Assembly (NCBI GenBank): GCA_028554795.2
Contig: JAPYKE020000547.1
Location: 41,214 to 105,213 of the forward strand
Origin: Sinohyriopsis cumingii
Taxonomy: Eukaryota > Mollusca > Bivalvia > Unionida > Unionidae
DNA: 64,000 nt
Reading direction: 5' to 3'
Shown: positions 53,979 through 64,000 of the stretch, piece after piece
Layout of the letters: the number at the start of each line of letters is the position of its first letter
Numbering within the stretch: position 1 is the stretch's first letter
Notes under the pieces: model-generated
Databases searched by the model: none
Seen by the model: the letters and a program-made list of their open reading frames with translations, nothing else
What the model was told of the DNA's origin: nothing
Program-made: the position numbers and the translations under genes

Positions 53979-56620
53979 CTATCATCATCATCATCAGTCT
54001 CATGGCCTAGTGTGATCGTTGAGGCACTGTGCTCCTGAACATCTGACCAGTTCCCTTCACTTGTCATGATCATGTGCCAATGCCTGTATCTCCCCAAAAC
54101 TTTTCCCGGTCCATTCTGTGATGTTGTCAGTCCACTTTCTTCTCTGTCTACCTCTCCTTCTGTCACCCTGGACGCTGCCCTGCAGGACTGTGGATAGACT
54201 GTTGGATCTAGTGACATGGCCATATCATTTCAGTTTTCTCTTTTTGACGGTGGTGAGGAGGTCCTCATATTGGCCTACTTCGCGCCTGAAGTGATGTGGT
54301 CCATGTAAAAGATGCCAAGGATGGTTCTGTAGCATCTCATTTCAAATGACTGGATTTCCCGTTGTAATTCTGCTGTCAGGGTCCATGCCTCGCATGAGTA
54401 CAAAAAGACTGAGTTGACTAGAGTTCGCAATAGTCTGATTTTAGTTTTCAGACAGATATTCTTGTCTCTCCAGATGGGTTTCAGCTTTGACATAGCTGCC
54501 ATTGTTTGTGCTGCTCTTGACAAAATTTCTGCTCTTGACCCCTCTTTAGGGTTTATGGAACCAAGATATTTGAACTGGCTCACTGTTTCCAGTTCATGTC
54601 CTCTGGCTTTAATCTTGGCTGAGATTTGTTTGCCACTATTTGTCATCAGTTTTGTCTTCTCAGTGCTTATCTCCTTGTCAAATCTGGAAGATGTTTCATC
54701 CAGGTTATTCACTAAGGTGGTTAGCTCGTCCTCACCGCCTGCAAGCCCATCAATGTCGTCTGCAAAGCGGAGGTTGGTGATGTTACGCCCTCCAATGCTG
54801 ACTGTCCCACATTGGTTTTCCAGGGCTTCGCTCATGATGCACGCTAAGTAGATCTTGAAAAGCGTGGGTGACAGGAGATAGTCTTGACGCACTCCCACTG
54901 TTGTCTGGAACCAGTCCCCCACAGCACCTTGGGCAATTGCTGCACTGGTAGCCTTGGCGTACATCTGCTTGATGGTACTGGTTAACATTAGACCCATGTT
55001 ATACTTCTTCATTGTGGCCCACAATGCCTCATGCCACACTCTGTTAAAGGTCATTTGAAATCTATGAACACATGATAGATGTCTTGTTGGTGTTGCGAGT
55101 ACTTTTTGCACAGAACCCTGAGATTGAATATGTGTTCTGTTGTGCTTCTTCCACTCAAGAACCAGGCCTGTTCTTCAGCGATTATTTCTTATGCTTTTGT
55201 TTTTAGTCTCTTCAATATAATCTTCAGCATTACTTTACTAGGATGGCTGATCAAACTGATAGTTCTGAAATGTTGGCACAGCTGGGGAGTGCCTTTTATG
55301 GGAAGTCTTATAATCAGTGACTGAGTATATTGTGTAGGCGATTCACCTGTGTGCCACATCTTATTCCAGATTTTTTTAAGCAGCTCTTTCACTAATTCTC
55401 CCCCATTCTTGATAAGTTCAGCTGGGATGTTGTCTACTCCAGCTGCCTTCCCATTCTTCAGTGCTCTTATTTCTGACTCCACCTCTTCTTTGAGAATGGG
55501 AAGTCATCATCATTTGAGGAGTTTGGAACTTCAAGCACCTATGGGTCTCCTGTGGACTGATGTTTGTAGAGTTCTTTGCAATACTCAGTCCATCTTTCTG
55601 CAATGTCACTCGCTTCTGTGAGGCATTTTCCATTTTTGTCCTGAATGGTACTGTTTCTTGATTGTTTCTGTCTGGTGAGGTCTTTTACAATTTGGATTGC
55701 CTTTTTGCTGTTATTCTTTATCAGACTGTTCTACATTTCTGTGCACTTTTGTCCAATCCAATTTTCTTTTCCTTTGCTAAAGTTTTTTCTCATATTCTTG
55801 TTTATTTCTCGGTACTTCAATGCCCCTGTTGTGTGTCTGGTGTCTTTTAGTTCTCTTCGGGCATCACACAACATCAGAATATCTTCTGTAACCCAGGGGT
55901 TTTTCTTCGGGCGATGGAGGCCAATGATGTCTTTGGCAGCTGCTGTCATGGCTGTCATGGCTGTGTTGAAGGTGTCTGTCATCTCACTGACATCACCATC
56001 CATCACAAGGAGTGGAGCAAATTTTCCTCAAATTGTGATTTCGAATGACTTGCAGATGTTAGGGTCCTTCCGTTGTTCAAGGTTGAATTTGAGCCTGATG
56101 TTCTTTGGCTTGTTAATTTTCTTCAGCCTCACTCGGAAGTTCATAATCACGACGTCGTGATCACTCCCAACATCAGCACCTGGGAATGTCCTTGTTTTTG
56201 TTCTATTGATGCCTGATCGCTAACGGTTTTGAAACATTATGTAGTCGATCTGGTTATGATGGGTTCCATTTGGTGAGTGCCATGTCCAGCATCGTGAAGC
56301 TTTATGCTATCCCAGGGTGTTGGCTAGTACCAAGTTGTTGTAGCTTGCGAACTCGAGCAGCCGTCTCCCTCTTTCATTGGTAAGCTCATTGCAAGAAGGT
56401 CCACAATGTACTTCCCAGTCTTTTAGACCATCTTTGCCAACTTTGATATTCCAGTCTCATTGAACGATAAGGATATCTTTCTTACTGACCATGTTTAGAA
56501 TACCCTGTAGTTTATTGTAAAACTCCTCTATGTCTTCATCATCGTGATCGGTATTTGGAGCATAGACTTGGATAATTGTGGTGCTAAAGGGAGATGCTTT
56601 TGATCTATAGCCACCGGAAT
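53979..56620 (-). mobile_element. RTE-like LINE inserted in the decayed replicase
   Basis: Minus-strand non-LTR element. The endonuclease domain remnant reads through about 56600-56190, for example IIVQVYAPNTDHDDEDIEEF-like text in broken frame. Reverse transcriptase lies at 55480-54275 with SPTLFKIYLACIM and the FADDIDG catalytic box. The 3' end is a (TGA)n tract at 53981-53996. It is 5'-truncated. The replicase sequence stops at about 53978 and resumes at about 56625. The EN/RT type recalls the family often annotated as craniofacial development protein 2-like. Confidence 0.85.
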
Positions 56621-56624
56621 CATA

Positions 56625-57180
56625 TAAACGCTCGTTACTGTTTGTACCGTTATTGGGAATATTTATTTTTTTCGCGCCGTAATTTTGTTAATCTGACACA
56701 CCTACTCCCTGTTCTGCGTTCTTAAAATGTTCTGAGATTCGATGAGCTACGCAGTTAAAGACATTTTATATCCGCATTGACATGAGAGAATTTATGTATG
56801 TTCGGATTATTAATTAAATAAATCGCATAAACATCAGCTGTTACTAGATAAGACCTTTCTTAATAAAGTGTATCAATACCAGTCAATGTTCCAGGCTGAG
56901 AATGTTTGTACAAAATGATAAAATGCTGGCTACTTTTTCGTGAACAGGTTCGAGTTGATTTTGGAGACCCTTACAGTAAATTTGATCCTACAACAAAACT
57001 GATCCGGGCTATCCTGATCAGCCACCGAAAGACAATCAATAACCATGTTGCCTCTCAAGTCATTAATTGTGACATCAGTTACAATATTTTCGTGGGGATT
57101 ATCAGTCTGGAATGTTGACCAAACATGTGCTGTACTCTCTTGCATAAATTCTTCCTTACCATTGCGTATATATTCGTGTA
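56625..57180 (-). pseudogene. Decayed replicase, N-terminal part
   Basis: Resumes the replicase beyond the LINE. ATCATATAAACGCTCG... aligns with intact 20058 onward, and the frame 56930-57145 (HVWSTFQTDN...CRIKFTVRVSK) aligns with intact HSWSTFRIDG...FRVKFIVRVES. The replicase start should lie near 57270-57300. Confidence 0.78.
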
Positions 57181-57369
57181 ATTATATATAATTTGGTATG
57201 GTGGGGTGTCCTTTCTTATCAGGGCCTAATATTACTTTGTCAAAATCAAACATTGAAGCCGCTTTCCTAATTAAATACTTTCTTATATAATGTCATACTA
57301 CATAAACAATTGCATGTGGGTGCTGAGTGAAACTCAGAAATTTAATAAGACATGAAAGGTGATTACTAC

Positions 57370-57600
57370 AGATTTGTTATGGCCCCAATGCGACAAGGAG
57401 AAACAGGATCAAAGCCTTGTTTAATATGTTATCATTTGTGCTAAGCTCCAATTATGTAATAATTGTGGAGTCCCTAATTATCATGCTATTAAGTGGCATC
57501 ATAAGAAAAAAGAAGAAACAAAGGAACAAATGCCACCCGTAGAGGAGTATTTATCGACGAGGTGTAACACTAATGGGGACAGTTGTGAATCTAAATAAAG
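57370..57600 (+). pseudogene. Decayed Cys-rich zinc-binding gene
   Basis: The DNA around 57412-57470 (CCTTGTTTAATATGTTATC...TGTAATAATTGTGG) matches the second cysteine cluster of the intact 20799-21140 gene. It has the same order and divergent orientation relative to the replicase remnant. Confidence 0.65.
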
Positions 57601-57737
57601 TTTTAATGTAAAAATCTATAATTAAAGAAATATTATAAAATCAACAACCTCATCAATAAGTTAATCTATTTATAAACTTAAATCTAAAATCTATCTGTTG
57701 ACAGCAATGATCAACACATATAGTATAAGAAAGAAGA

Positions 57738-60060
57738 TTCATCATCATCATCATCATCACTATCATCATCGTCGTGATCATCAATCCCTTAACACAAGAG
57801 GTTGCTGTTGCACCACAGTTGACTTTACAACGAATTCTTTCCAGCTTTCCTTGTTCTCTACTGCCCTTTGGGAATTTTCAAACCCATGCCTGTCCACTCT
57901 TTAATGTTGTCTTCCCACCTTTTTTTATGTGTGCCTCTTCTTCTGAGCCCTCGCACTGTGCCTTGCAACATTGTTTTTGCCAGTCCAGATGATCTTGAGA
58001 CATGACCATATCACTCCAGTCTGTGTTTTTGTCACAGTGATCAAGTGGTCATGATAGGGTCCGGTAGCTCGTTGCATCCTGTTCTGGATTTCTTTGTTGG
58101 TTTTATGTTCAATATATGTGATGCGCATGATCTTCCATGTTTCACAAACATACAGAAAAATTGATATGACAATCGAACACATCAGCTTTATCTTGGAAGC
58201 AAAAGCAATGTTGGTGGCCTTCCATATTGGTCTCAACCATATTATTGCTGCAGTTTTCTAGACAATCCTGCTAAGTAATTCTAGTTTTGAACTCTCACCA
58301 GTGATAATTGATCCCATGTACTTGAAACTTGTGATTGTTTCCAGGTTCTGTCCCCTTACCTTTTTTCTGCACTGATGCCATTGGTGTTGTTTGTCATCAG
58401 TTTTTATTTTGGTGCTAATCTCTATACTGTGTGCTGTGAAGGCTGTATTTAGGCAATCAACCAAGTCAGCCAGTTCTTTTTCATCTCTTGCTACGCCATC
58501 AATATCATCTGCGAAGCAAAGGTTAACGATCATTATCCATCCAAGTCTTACAAGACATCCTCCATGATCCTTTCCAGAAAAATTTAGAAACGTGTAGGTG
58601 ACTGTATACATCCCCGTCTCACTCCAATTGTTGTTCAGAACCAATCTCCTCTGCTACCAGTGATGAGGACAGCATTGGTGGCTTTGTCATAGAGGATCTC
58701 ACCAAGCTGCACTAGGTCTGAGCTGATGTTACACTTCCTCATAGTTGCTCCTAATACCTCATGTCATACGATATGAAAAGCATTCTTGGAATCGATACAT
58801 ACATTGTGAAGATTATATTGATGCTGAAAAGGAGTATGATATTGAAAAGTTGTTCTGTGGTGCTCATTCCTGTTTTGAAACCTGCCTCCTCTTCGGCAGT
58901 AATTTTCTCTGTTTGAGGCTTAGTTTGTTGAGAATCGTCTTCAGAATGACTTTGCTTAGGTGGCTGATCAGACTGATGGTTCTCTGGTTTCGGTATAACT
59001 GTAGCTTTCCGTTCTTGTGGAGCACGATGACCACAGGCTGGGTCCATGGTGTAGGCCATTCGCCTATCTGCCATATTATTTTACATATTGTTGTTAGGAT
59101 CGTGACTACCTCTTCTCCTCCTTCTTGAATGAGCTCTGCTGTTATGTTGTTCATGCCGCTTACATTCCGTTCTTTAGTGACCTAATTGCAATTTCTATTT
59201 CCTCACGAAGTATGGGATTATCATCAATTTCTTATGTCTTATGCTAATGCTGGATTTCCTTGGCTCATATTATTGTATAATTCCAAGCAGTACTCTGTCC
59301 ATCACTGGAGGATCTCTTGATCTTATTTTTCTTCTGTGAGGCATTTTCCTGAGTTGTCTTGGATAGTAGTAGTTTTCCCTAGTGTATGAGTCGTAGGATC
59401 TTTCACCAGTGAAAACGCTGTCTTGCTGTGCAGTCTGTTTTCGATTTCACAGCATTGTCTTTCAACCCATGACTCCTTTATCACTGATATGCTTTTCCTA
59501 TGTCGTTTCGTTTATCACGCTGGATTTCTAGTTATTTCTCTTTGTTTTCTTTTCCAGTTATCTTCGTTTATCACATAGTTCTGGGACATCTGGTGTGACC
59601 CAATGTTTCTTTGTGCGACGATATTTACCAATGATCTTGTTGGCTGAATTGTGTTGAATGTGGTTGTAACATATTCTAGGTAGGCGTCTTGGTTGTCGAA
59701 GGTTATCAGATGTGAAAATTTACCAACCTATCATTATAAGGCTTCCGCGACTTTTGGACCTTGACATTTTCAAGGTCAGATCTGATTCTTGGTTAGTTGG
59801 GCTTTTTGATCATTTTCATGCAGAGGCGAAATTTTGTCATTAATAAATCATGATCATTTATATTATCTGCTCCTGGAAAATTTCGTGCCAAGGCGATATT
59901 TAGTCCTGTGCAGAATCGTCTTTTCACCAATATGTAGCCAATCTGCCTGTGATGTTGTCCTTCTGGACTGTACCTGGATTATCTCTTAAATGCTTTGTGA
60001 GGGCGTTGGCCAGCACATGGCTGTTGTGGGCGGCAAATCCAAGAGACTAAGTCCTCTTCA
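57738..60060 (-). mobile_element. Second RTE-like LINE copy
   Basis: Minus-strand copy of the same or a close family. The 3' end is (TGA)n at 57738-57775, and RT fragments lie at 58236-57925, 58644-58258 (VNLCFADDIDGVA) and 59154-58751. The endonuclease C-terminal region lies at about 60060-59750. Many frameshifts and stops; 5'-truncated. Confidence 0.82.
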
Positions 60061-61720
60061 TTTGTGCAGTTTGCTGAAATGAATAATGCTAAGATGTAGT
60101 TTGACACCTTAGGGATTTTCTGGGGGGGGGAGTGTCTTCTAACAGATTAACACTGATCAGTACAGATTCCTGTTGGCCGTAAAACAATATATTCATCAGC
60201 GTAAGGTGGCAATGCTGACATACCACTGATGGGCAAGTTACCCAGGCACAACCATCTCCGTTTGGCGATTCATGAATTGCTTATTTAAATAAATATTTTT
60301 GTTATATAATGAGTCAAGAAAATATCAATGTGATTATCTGTGTAATTTAACAATTACATAAGGATGGTCTCGCGTATGGACTTGGTTCTAAAAAAATCCA
60401 AGATGATTTTGAAATATTGCAAGAACGTATTACTGCAGCAAGCAATTACAACTTCCCTCGTTAAAGTCAGTGATAACAAATGAATTTAGTTCCTTGCAAA
60501 GGTCACATTGACGTAAAAATAACTATACACAGCAATATATGATGACCGGCAGTATCTGGATCATTGTTATATTTGAGAATATTTGATGGTGTTCTTATTT
60601 TTCCCCATGCCGCATTGATCATCAGAAAATATTCATCAGTTATGTCATTTAGATCCTTTTGCATTTGATCAGTGTCCAACACAGGCGGTTTAAATGTAGG
60701 CCATTGTACTTTGGTGATCAAATCAAATAAATCATAAAATAGCTTTTTGTATTTTATACCACTAGTATCATATGATCAACCCTGTGAGTTACTGTTGCAC
60801 TGACTAAGTGATTTTTAGTTTAAAATCATCATTTGAATATTCAAGGATAAATTGCTCAAGCAGGTTTCTCCGATCATTTTGTATATATTTTATTTTTCTG
60901 CATTATCTTATGGATTAGTAATTTTGCTTGAAAACCCCTGTATGATTCATCCACTTCTGATTCTGTTGATGTCACATCATACTTCCTTACCATAAATAAT
61001 TAGATCTTTGTGGTTGTGGTGCTCCAACATAAGCCATTGCTACCAGTAGCCATTCCGTCACATCTCTGATCGACGACAGATACATATCAACGCGTAATTG
61101 TGCATTGATATTTCAGTGGTGGTGCTCAACATTGGCTAACATGCTGTGATAGTAATCTTTGATTATTTCCCTAGTATTGATTTGATTCTGCACTGAAGTT
61201 CATTATTGATATGTTCGATTTGATCAGATTTTTAAACTTCTACCATTGGGCGCTTTTAACGGAGTGGTAAAGCTAATATTGAATAGCTGCTGCGTTGACG
61301 CACACTGCTGATATCAATGTGGCATTGTGTTAGGAATGCTCTATACCGGTCATGTAGTTATTTCTGTGGCCATTGCTATATTTATGCAAATCCTAAACGT
61401 GATGTGGACACAAATGTGGATGGGCGTACTGACTTACAAGTGCATTTGTTGCAATCGTGTTCATGTAATTTCGTTATTAAGAATACTAGCAATGCTGTCA
61501 CAAACAGAAATGCTGTTTACTATTGCTGGTAATGTGATGTATGTTGTTGCAAATGTACCCATTAACATTATTCTTCCATTGCCTACAAGAGACACAGCAT
61601 ATACAACATTGTCTATGACAATGACGCGTTTGCTATGTCACTTTGATTTTATCACATTTTTGTCAATTACATCTTTCAGTGATGTCTGTCGTGCACATTC
61701 TTGATAATACAGTCAAACCC
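60061..61720. other. Unassigned sequence, possibly decayed viral-element DNA
   Basis: Short frames such as 60503-60721 (minus) and 61327-61704 (plus) have no clear homologue among the intact genes. One frame near 61350-61480 has a CGHC ... CSC pattern that might be a decayed zinc ribbon. Placement between two viral remnants makes a viral origin plausible but unproved. Confidence 0.35.
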
Positions 61721-61721
61721 A

Positions 61722-61870
61722 CTTATATCGACCTCGGTTATCTCCAGAACCTGTTGATGTAGAGCGCTTTGGTCCAATCACGTAACAGTCCTTTGTTATG
61801 ATAATTGTTCTCGTTTATCTCGACCTGTTGGGTAGCAACACCCTTTTATGTCAGGCACAAGTTTCGGACA
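61722..61870. mobile_element. Possible pogo/Tigger-like MITE fragment
   Basis: CAGTCAAACCCACTTATATC followed by GACCTCGGTTATCTCC and a second TTTATCTCGACCTGTTGG resemble ends of pogo-like elements. Boundaries and duplication were not resolved. Confidence 0.3.
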
Positions 61871-61874
61871 AAAG

Positions 61875-62730
61875 TAACATGTGGATAAAGTTCATCGTAT
61901 TATCAAGTTTAAACAACCTCAATGGATGAAAACTTACATCGACTTCAACACAAAACAATGTGGTAAAATTACTACAAACTTCGGTAAAAATTTATTCAAA
62001 CTCATGAACAACAAGGTCTTCAGAAAAAAACATGGAAAACATTACTCGCAGAAAGAAAGTCTCAGTTTATAACCTAGGTCGACTAAGTAAGCTCGTGGAC
62101 AACGATGTCTTCGTCAATCATGAACATCTTTGAGGAATCGCTCGTTTCGATCGAATGCAAAACTACACATCTCAAGCTGGACAAACCCATCTACGTTCAT
62201 GCAGCCGCTCCCGACCTCTCCAAAATTATCATGATTGAGTTTCGTTATGACTTCATCAAACGCCACTATGGAGAAGAAGAAACACTGATCATACCGATAA
62301 CGATTCACTCATCTATTAAATTTGCACCGACGACATATACGCGGATTTCTATCAACATCAAGACCTCTTAAATTTTAGCGATTATCCTGAAACAGGTCCA
62401 TTCCACTGCAAATATAATAAAAATGAACTTGGAAAGCTTAAAGATGAAACTTGTGGGATACCCATATCAGAATTCACAGGACTGAGGTCCAAAATGTATT
62501 GTCACACACTCGATGATGATGCCATCAGGAAAAAAGCAAAAGGTGTCAAAAACATGTCATTGGTCACATCAATACTATCGATGACTACAGACAGTCCCTA
62601 CAAGGACATCTATACTACTACTCCATGAGAACTTTTCGATCGCAACAATATATATGCCATTCTCATCAACAACAAAGACTGTTATTTGATGATAACAGTT
62701 GGTATTCACACACTCACCCACGGACATTAT
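61875..62730 (+). pseudogene. Decayed Polinton protein-primed DNA polymerase B, C-terminal part
   Basis: Broken plus-strand frames match the C-terminal half of conventional Polinton/adintovirus PolB. They show HRIIKFKQPQWMKTYIDFN and FGKNLFKLMNNKVF (61881-62040), LDKPIYV and EFRYDFIKRHYG (about 62180-62275), and FSDYPETGPF, GKLKDETCGIPISEF and RKKAKGVK (about 62365-62560). Stops and frameshifts separate them, and the YTDTDS position is damaged. This is a different replicase type from that of the intact element, so it derives from another element. Confidence 0.85.
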
Positions 62731-63044
62731 CGCATGCAAAAGTAAACCCCGGACATCAGAACATCTTTATTACGAAAAGAGCCACCACACAGGTGTAAAA
62801 AAAAACAACTATTTGTTCCGTGATAGAGTCACCACGAAAACCCCATACCCAGTAGTATATAGATCCATGGGACTCTCTCGACCACTGTTTATAACATAGT
62901 GATAATAGTACATCCAGAAACCCTATTTTTATATAATGCTGCTATCTGCCAGGTGAAGAACCCAGCAACATTACTTTGAATACCGTCTTTGGTCATCGTC
63001 AACCATGAATATGTTGATTTTGCCGCCTCTATCCATGTATCTTT
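62731..63044. other. Non-coding, end of Polinton remnant
   Basis: Short broken frames after the polymerase remnant; no other gene was recognised. Confidence 0.4.
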
Positions 63045-63300
63045 GATGTAGAAAAATTATATGCATATTTGTATTATGATGTAAATTGATCTTTGTTGAC
63101 AAATAGTACTTTGTATATATTTATGTTCTGATGTAAATTACACATTGTTGACATAACTTTGCATGCATGTTGTGTTAAGATGCAAACTAATTGATGTATA
63201 CAAATATAGTTTGATATGCATATCTGTGTTAAGAGGTAAATTACTCATTATTGTTGACAAATAAAACTTTATATGCATATTTGTATTAAGATGATATGAC
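63045..63300. repeat. About 62-bp minisatellite
   Basis: Four diverged units containing TTGTTGACAAATA-ACTTT, ATATGCATATTTGTATTA and AGATGTAAATTA. Confidence 0.75.
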
Positions 63301-64000
63301 AACATACTTGTTCAGTCTTGTACTGATGGCATTATTATGTAAATAAACTGATTATATTTTCAGACTCTTATAGCAATTATTCCAATTTTGTACATGTTTA
63401 AACTCTTTGGATTTGAGTTTTCAAATAAAACCACTGAAAGCAGAATTTAGCAAAAACAATTTAAGGTAAGAATATAAAAATGCAGCATGCATGTACCAAA
63501 AATTCACAATGAATGTTATATATGTATGTAGATAAACATACAGTTCAGAGGAATGCTGGTCATCCTGGATATTGATATACACATGCCAAACATAACAACA
63601 AATCATAGTGCATCAAGACATGGTTCCTCAAAATGTATATTTAATTCATTTAAACATTATTTTTGTCAGACCTGCACTTTGTCATTAGCTGGACAAAGAA
63701 ATAACTGTGTACCAAATTTTATATATGTCTACACCCATTTGTATACATGTCCACAACTGACATTATTGATTCTTAAAATATGGCCGATATCGCTTAACCG
63801 GCTTGAAGAAGCTGTTCCTTTTTTAGTACCGTTGTTCATGATATATGTGCTTGTTGTCTGTCTTCGTCTACGTTAGTTGTTCATCATGCATTGGCGGTTA
63901 AGTCCATATGTGTTTCTTCATCTATTTGTTTTAGAAACGATAACAATTATACTTTTTCTCAGCTGTCTTGGTCCACTGCTACAACATCCTTTGTTGCTGA
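63301..64000. other. Non-coding host DNA
   Basis: AT-rich. Frames at 63421-63606 (minus) and 63553-63876 (plus) lack recognisable features. The end of the window cuts no visible gene. Confidence 0.45.

Larger units (their letters stand above)
50413..57600. mobile_element. Decayed relative of the intact element
   Basis: Fragments collinear with the left half of the intact element, in the same orientation: ATPase (minus), zinc ribbon (plus), integrase C-terminus (plus), replicase (minus) and Cys-rich protein (plus). PLA2 and most of the integrase are missing, all frames are broken, and a LINE is inserted in the replicase. No structural genes or terminal repeats were recognised. The right boundary is unknown because a second LINE follows. 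Confidence 0.82.

Noticed and set aside
54275-55111. 278-aa minus-strand frame as a host reverse-transcriptase gene
   Set aside because: It is the RT part of a truncated LINE with broken frames upstream and a (TGA)n tail.

Overview
The window looks like genomic DNA of an invertebrate animal, most likely a mollusc. It is AT-rich, has long introns, many microsatellites, two families of tRNA-derived SINEs, RTE-like LINEs, a hAT MITE and exons with GT/AG borders in consistent phase. The mollusc assignment rests on my recollection of similar SINE and LINE sequences and is an inference.

The centrepiece is a complete, apparently intact 15,720-bp integrated Polinton/adintovirus-like element (14870-30589). 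It has 239-bp terminal inverted repeats with one mismatch and a 5-bp target duplication (GAATG). The left part carries a packaging ATPase on the minus strand, then a plus-strand zinc-ribbon gene that overlaps a phospholipase A2 (PLA2) frame with no ATG of its own, and a retrovirus-like integrase. Convergent to these is a very large replicase that appears to fuse a B-family-like polymerase, an SF1 helicase and an HNH nuclease, instead of the usual stand-alone Polinton PolB. Next come a small Cys-rich protein, a free-standing HNH endonuclease and an 820-bp non-coding region full of inverted and direct repeats. The right part is a tightly packed plus-strand morphogenesis block: two unassigned proteins, a basic core-like protein, major capsid protein, pX/pVI-like protein, adenain-type protease, coiled-coil fibre, a small membrane/coiled-coil protein and penton/minor capsid protein. 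A recurrent AT-rich motif precedes most late start codons.

The element sits inside a coding exon of a host beta-propeller/NHL-like gene (14801-14869 and 30590-31320). The host reading frame is continuous across the insertion if one target-site copy is removed, so the insertion is probably recent.

Downstream, three exons (35038-35275, 47607-48137, 49574-49680) encode a Roc-type GTPase domain and are linked by phase-1 introns. The 12-kb first intron holds SINEs, a MULE-like remnant, a hAT MITE and simple repeats. From about 50.4 to 57.6 kb lies a decayed second copy of the same viral lineage (ATPase, zinc ribbon, integrase C-terminus, replicase, Cys-rich protein), broken by two RTE-like LINEs (53979-56620 and 57738-60060). 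At 61.9-62.7 kb there is a decayed fragment of a conventional Polinton protein-primed PolB, a different replicase type. The first 14 kb is non-coding host DNA with SINEs, tandem repeats and a 1-kb tandem duplication.
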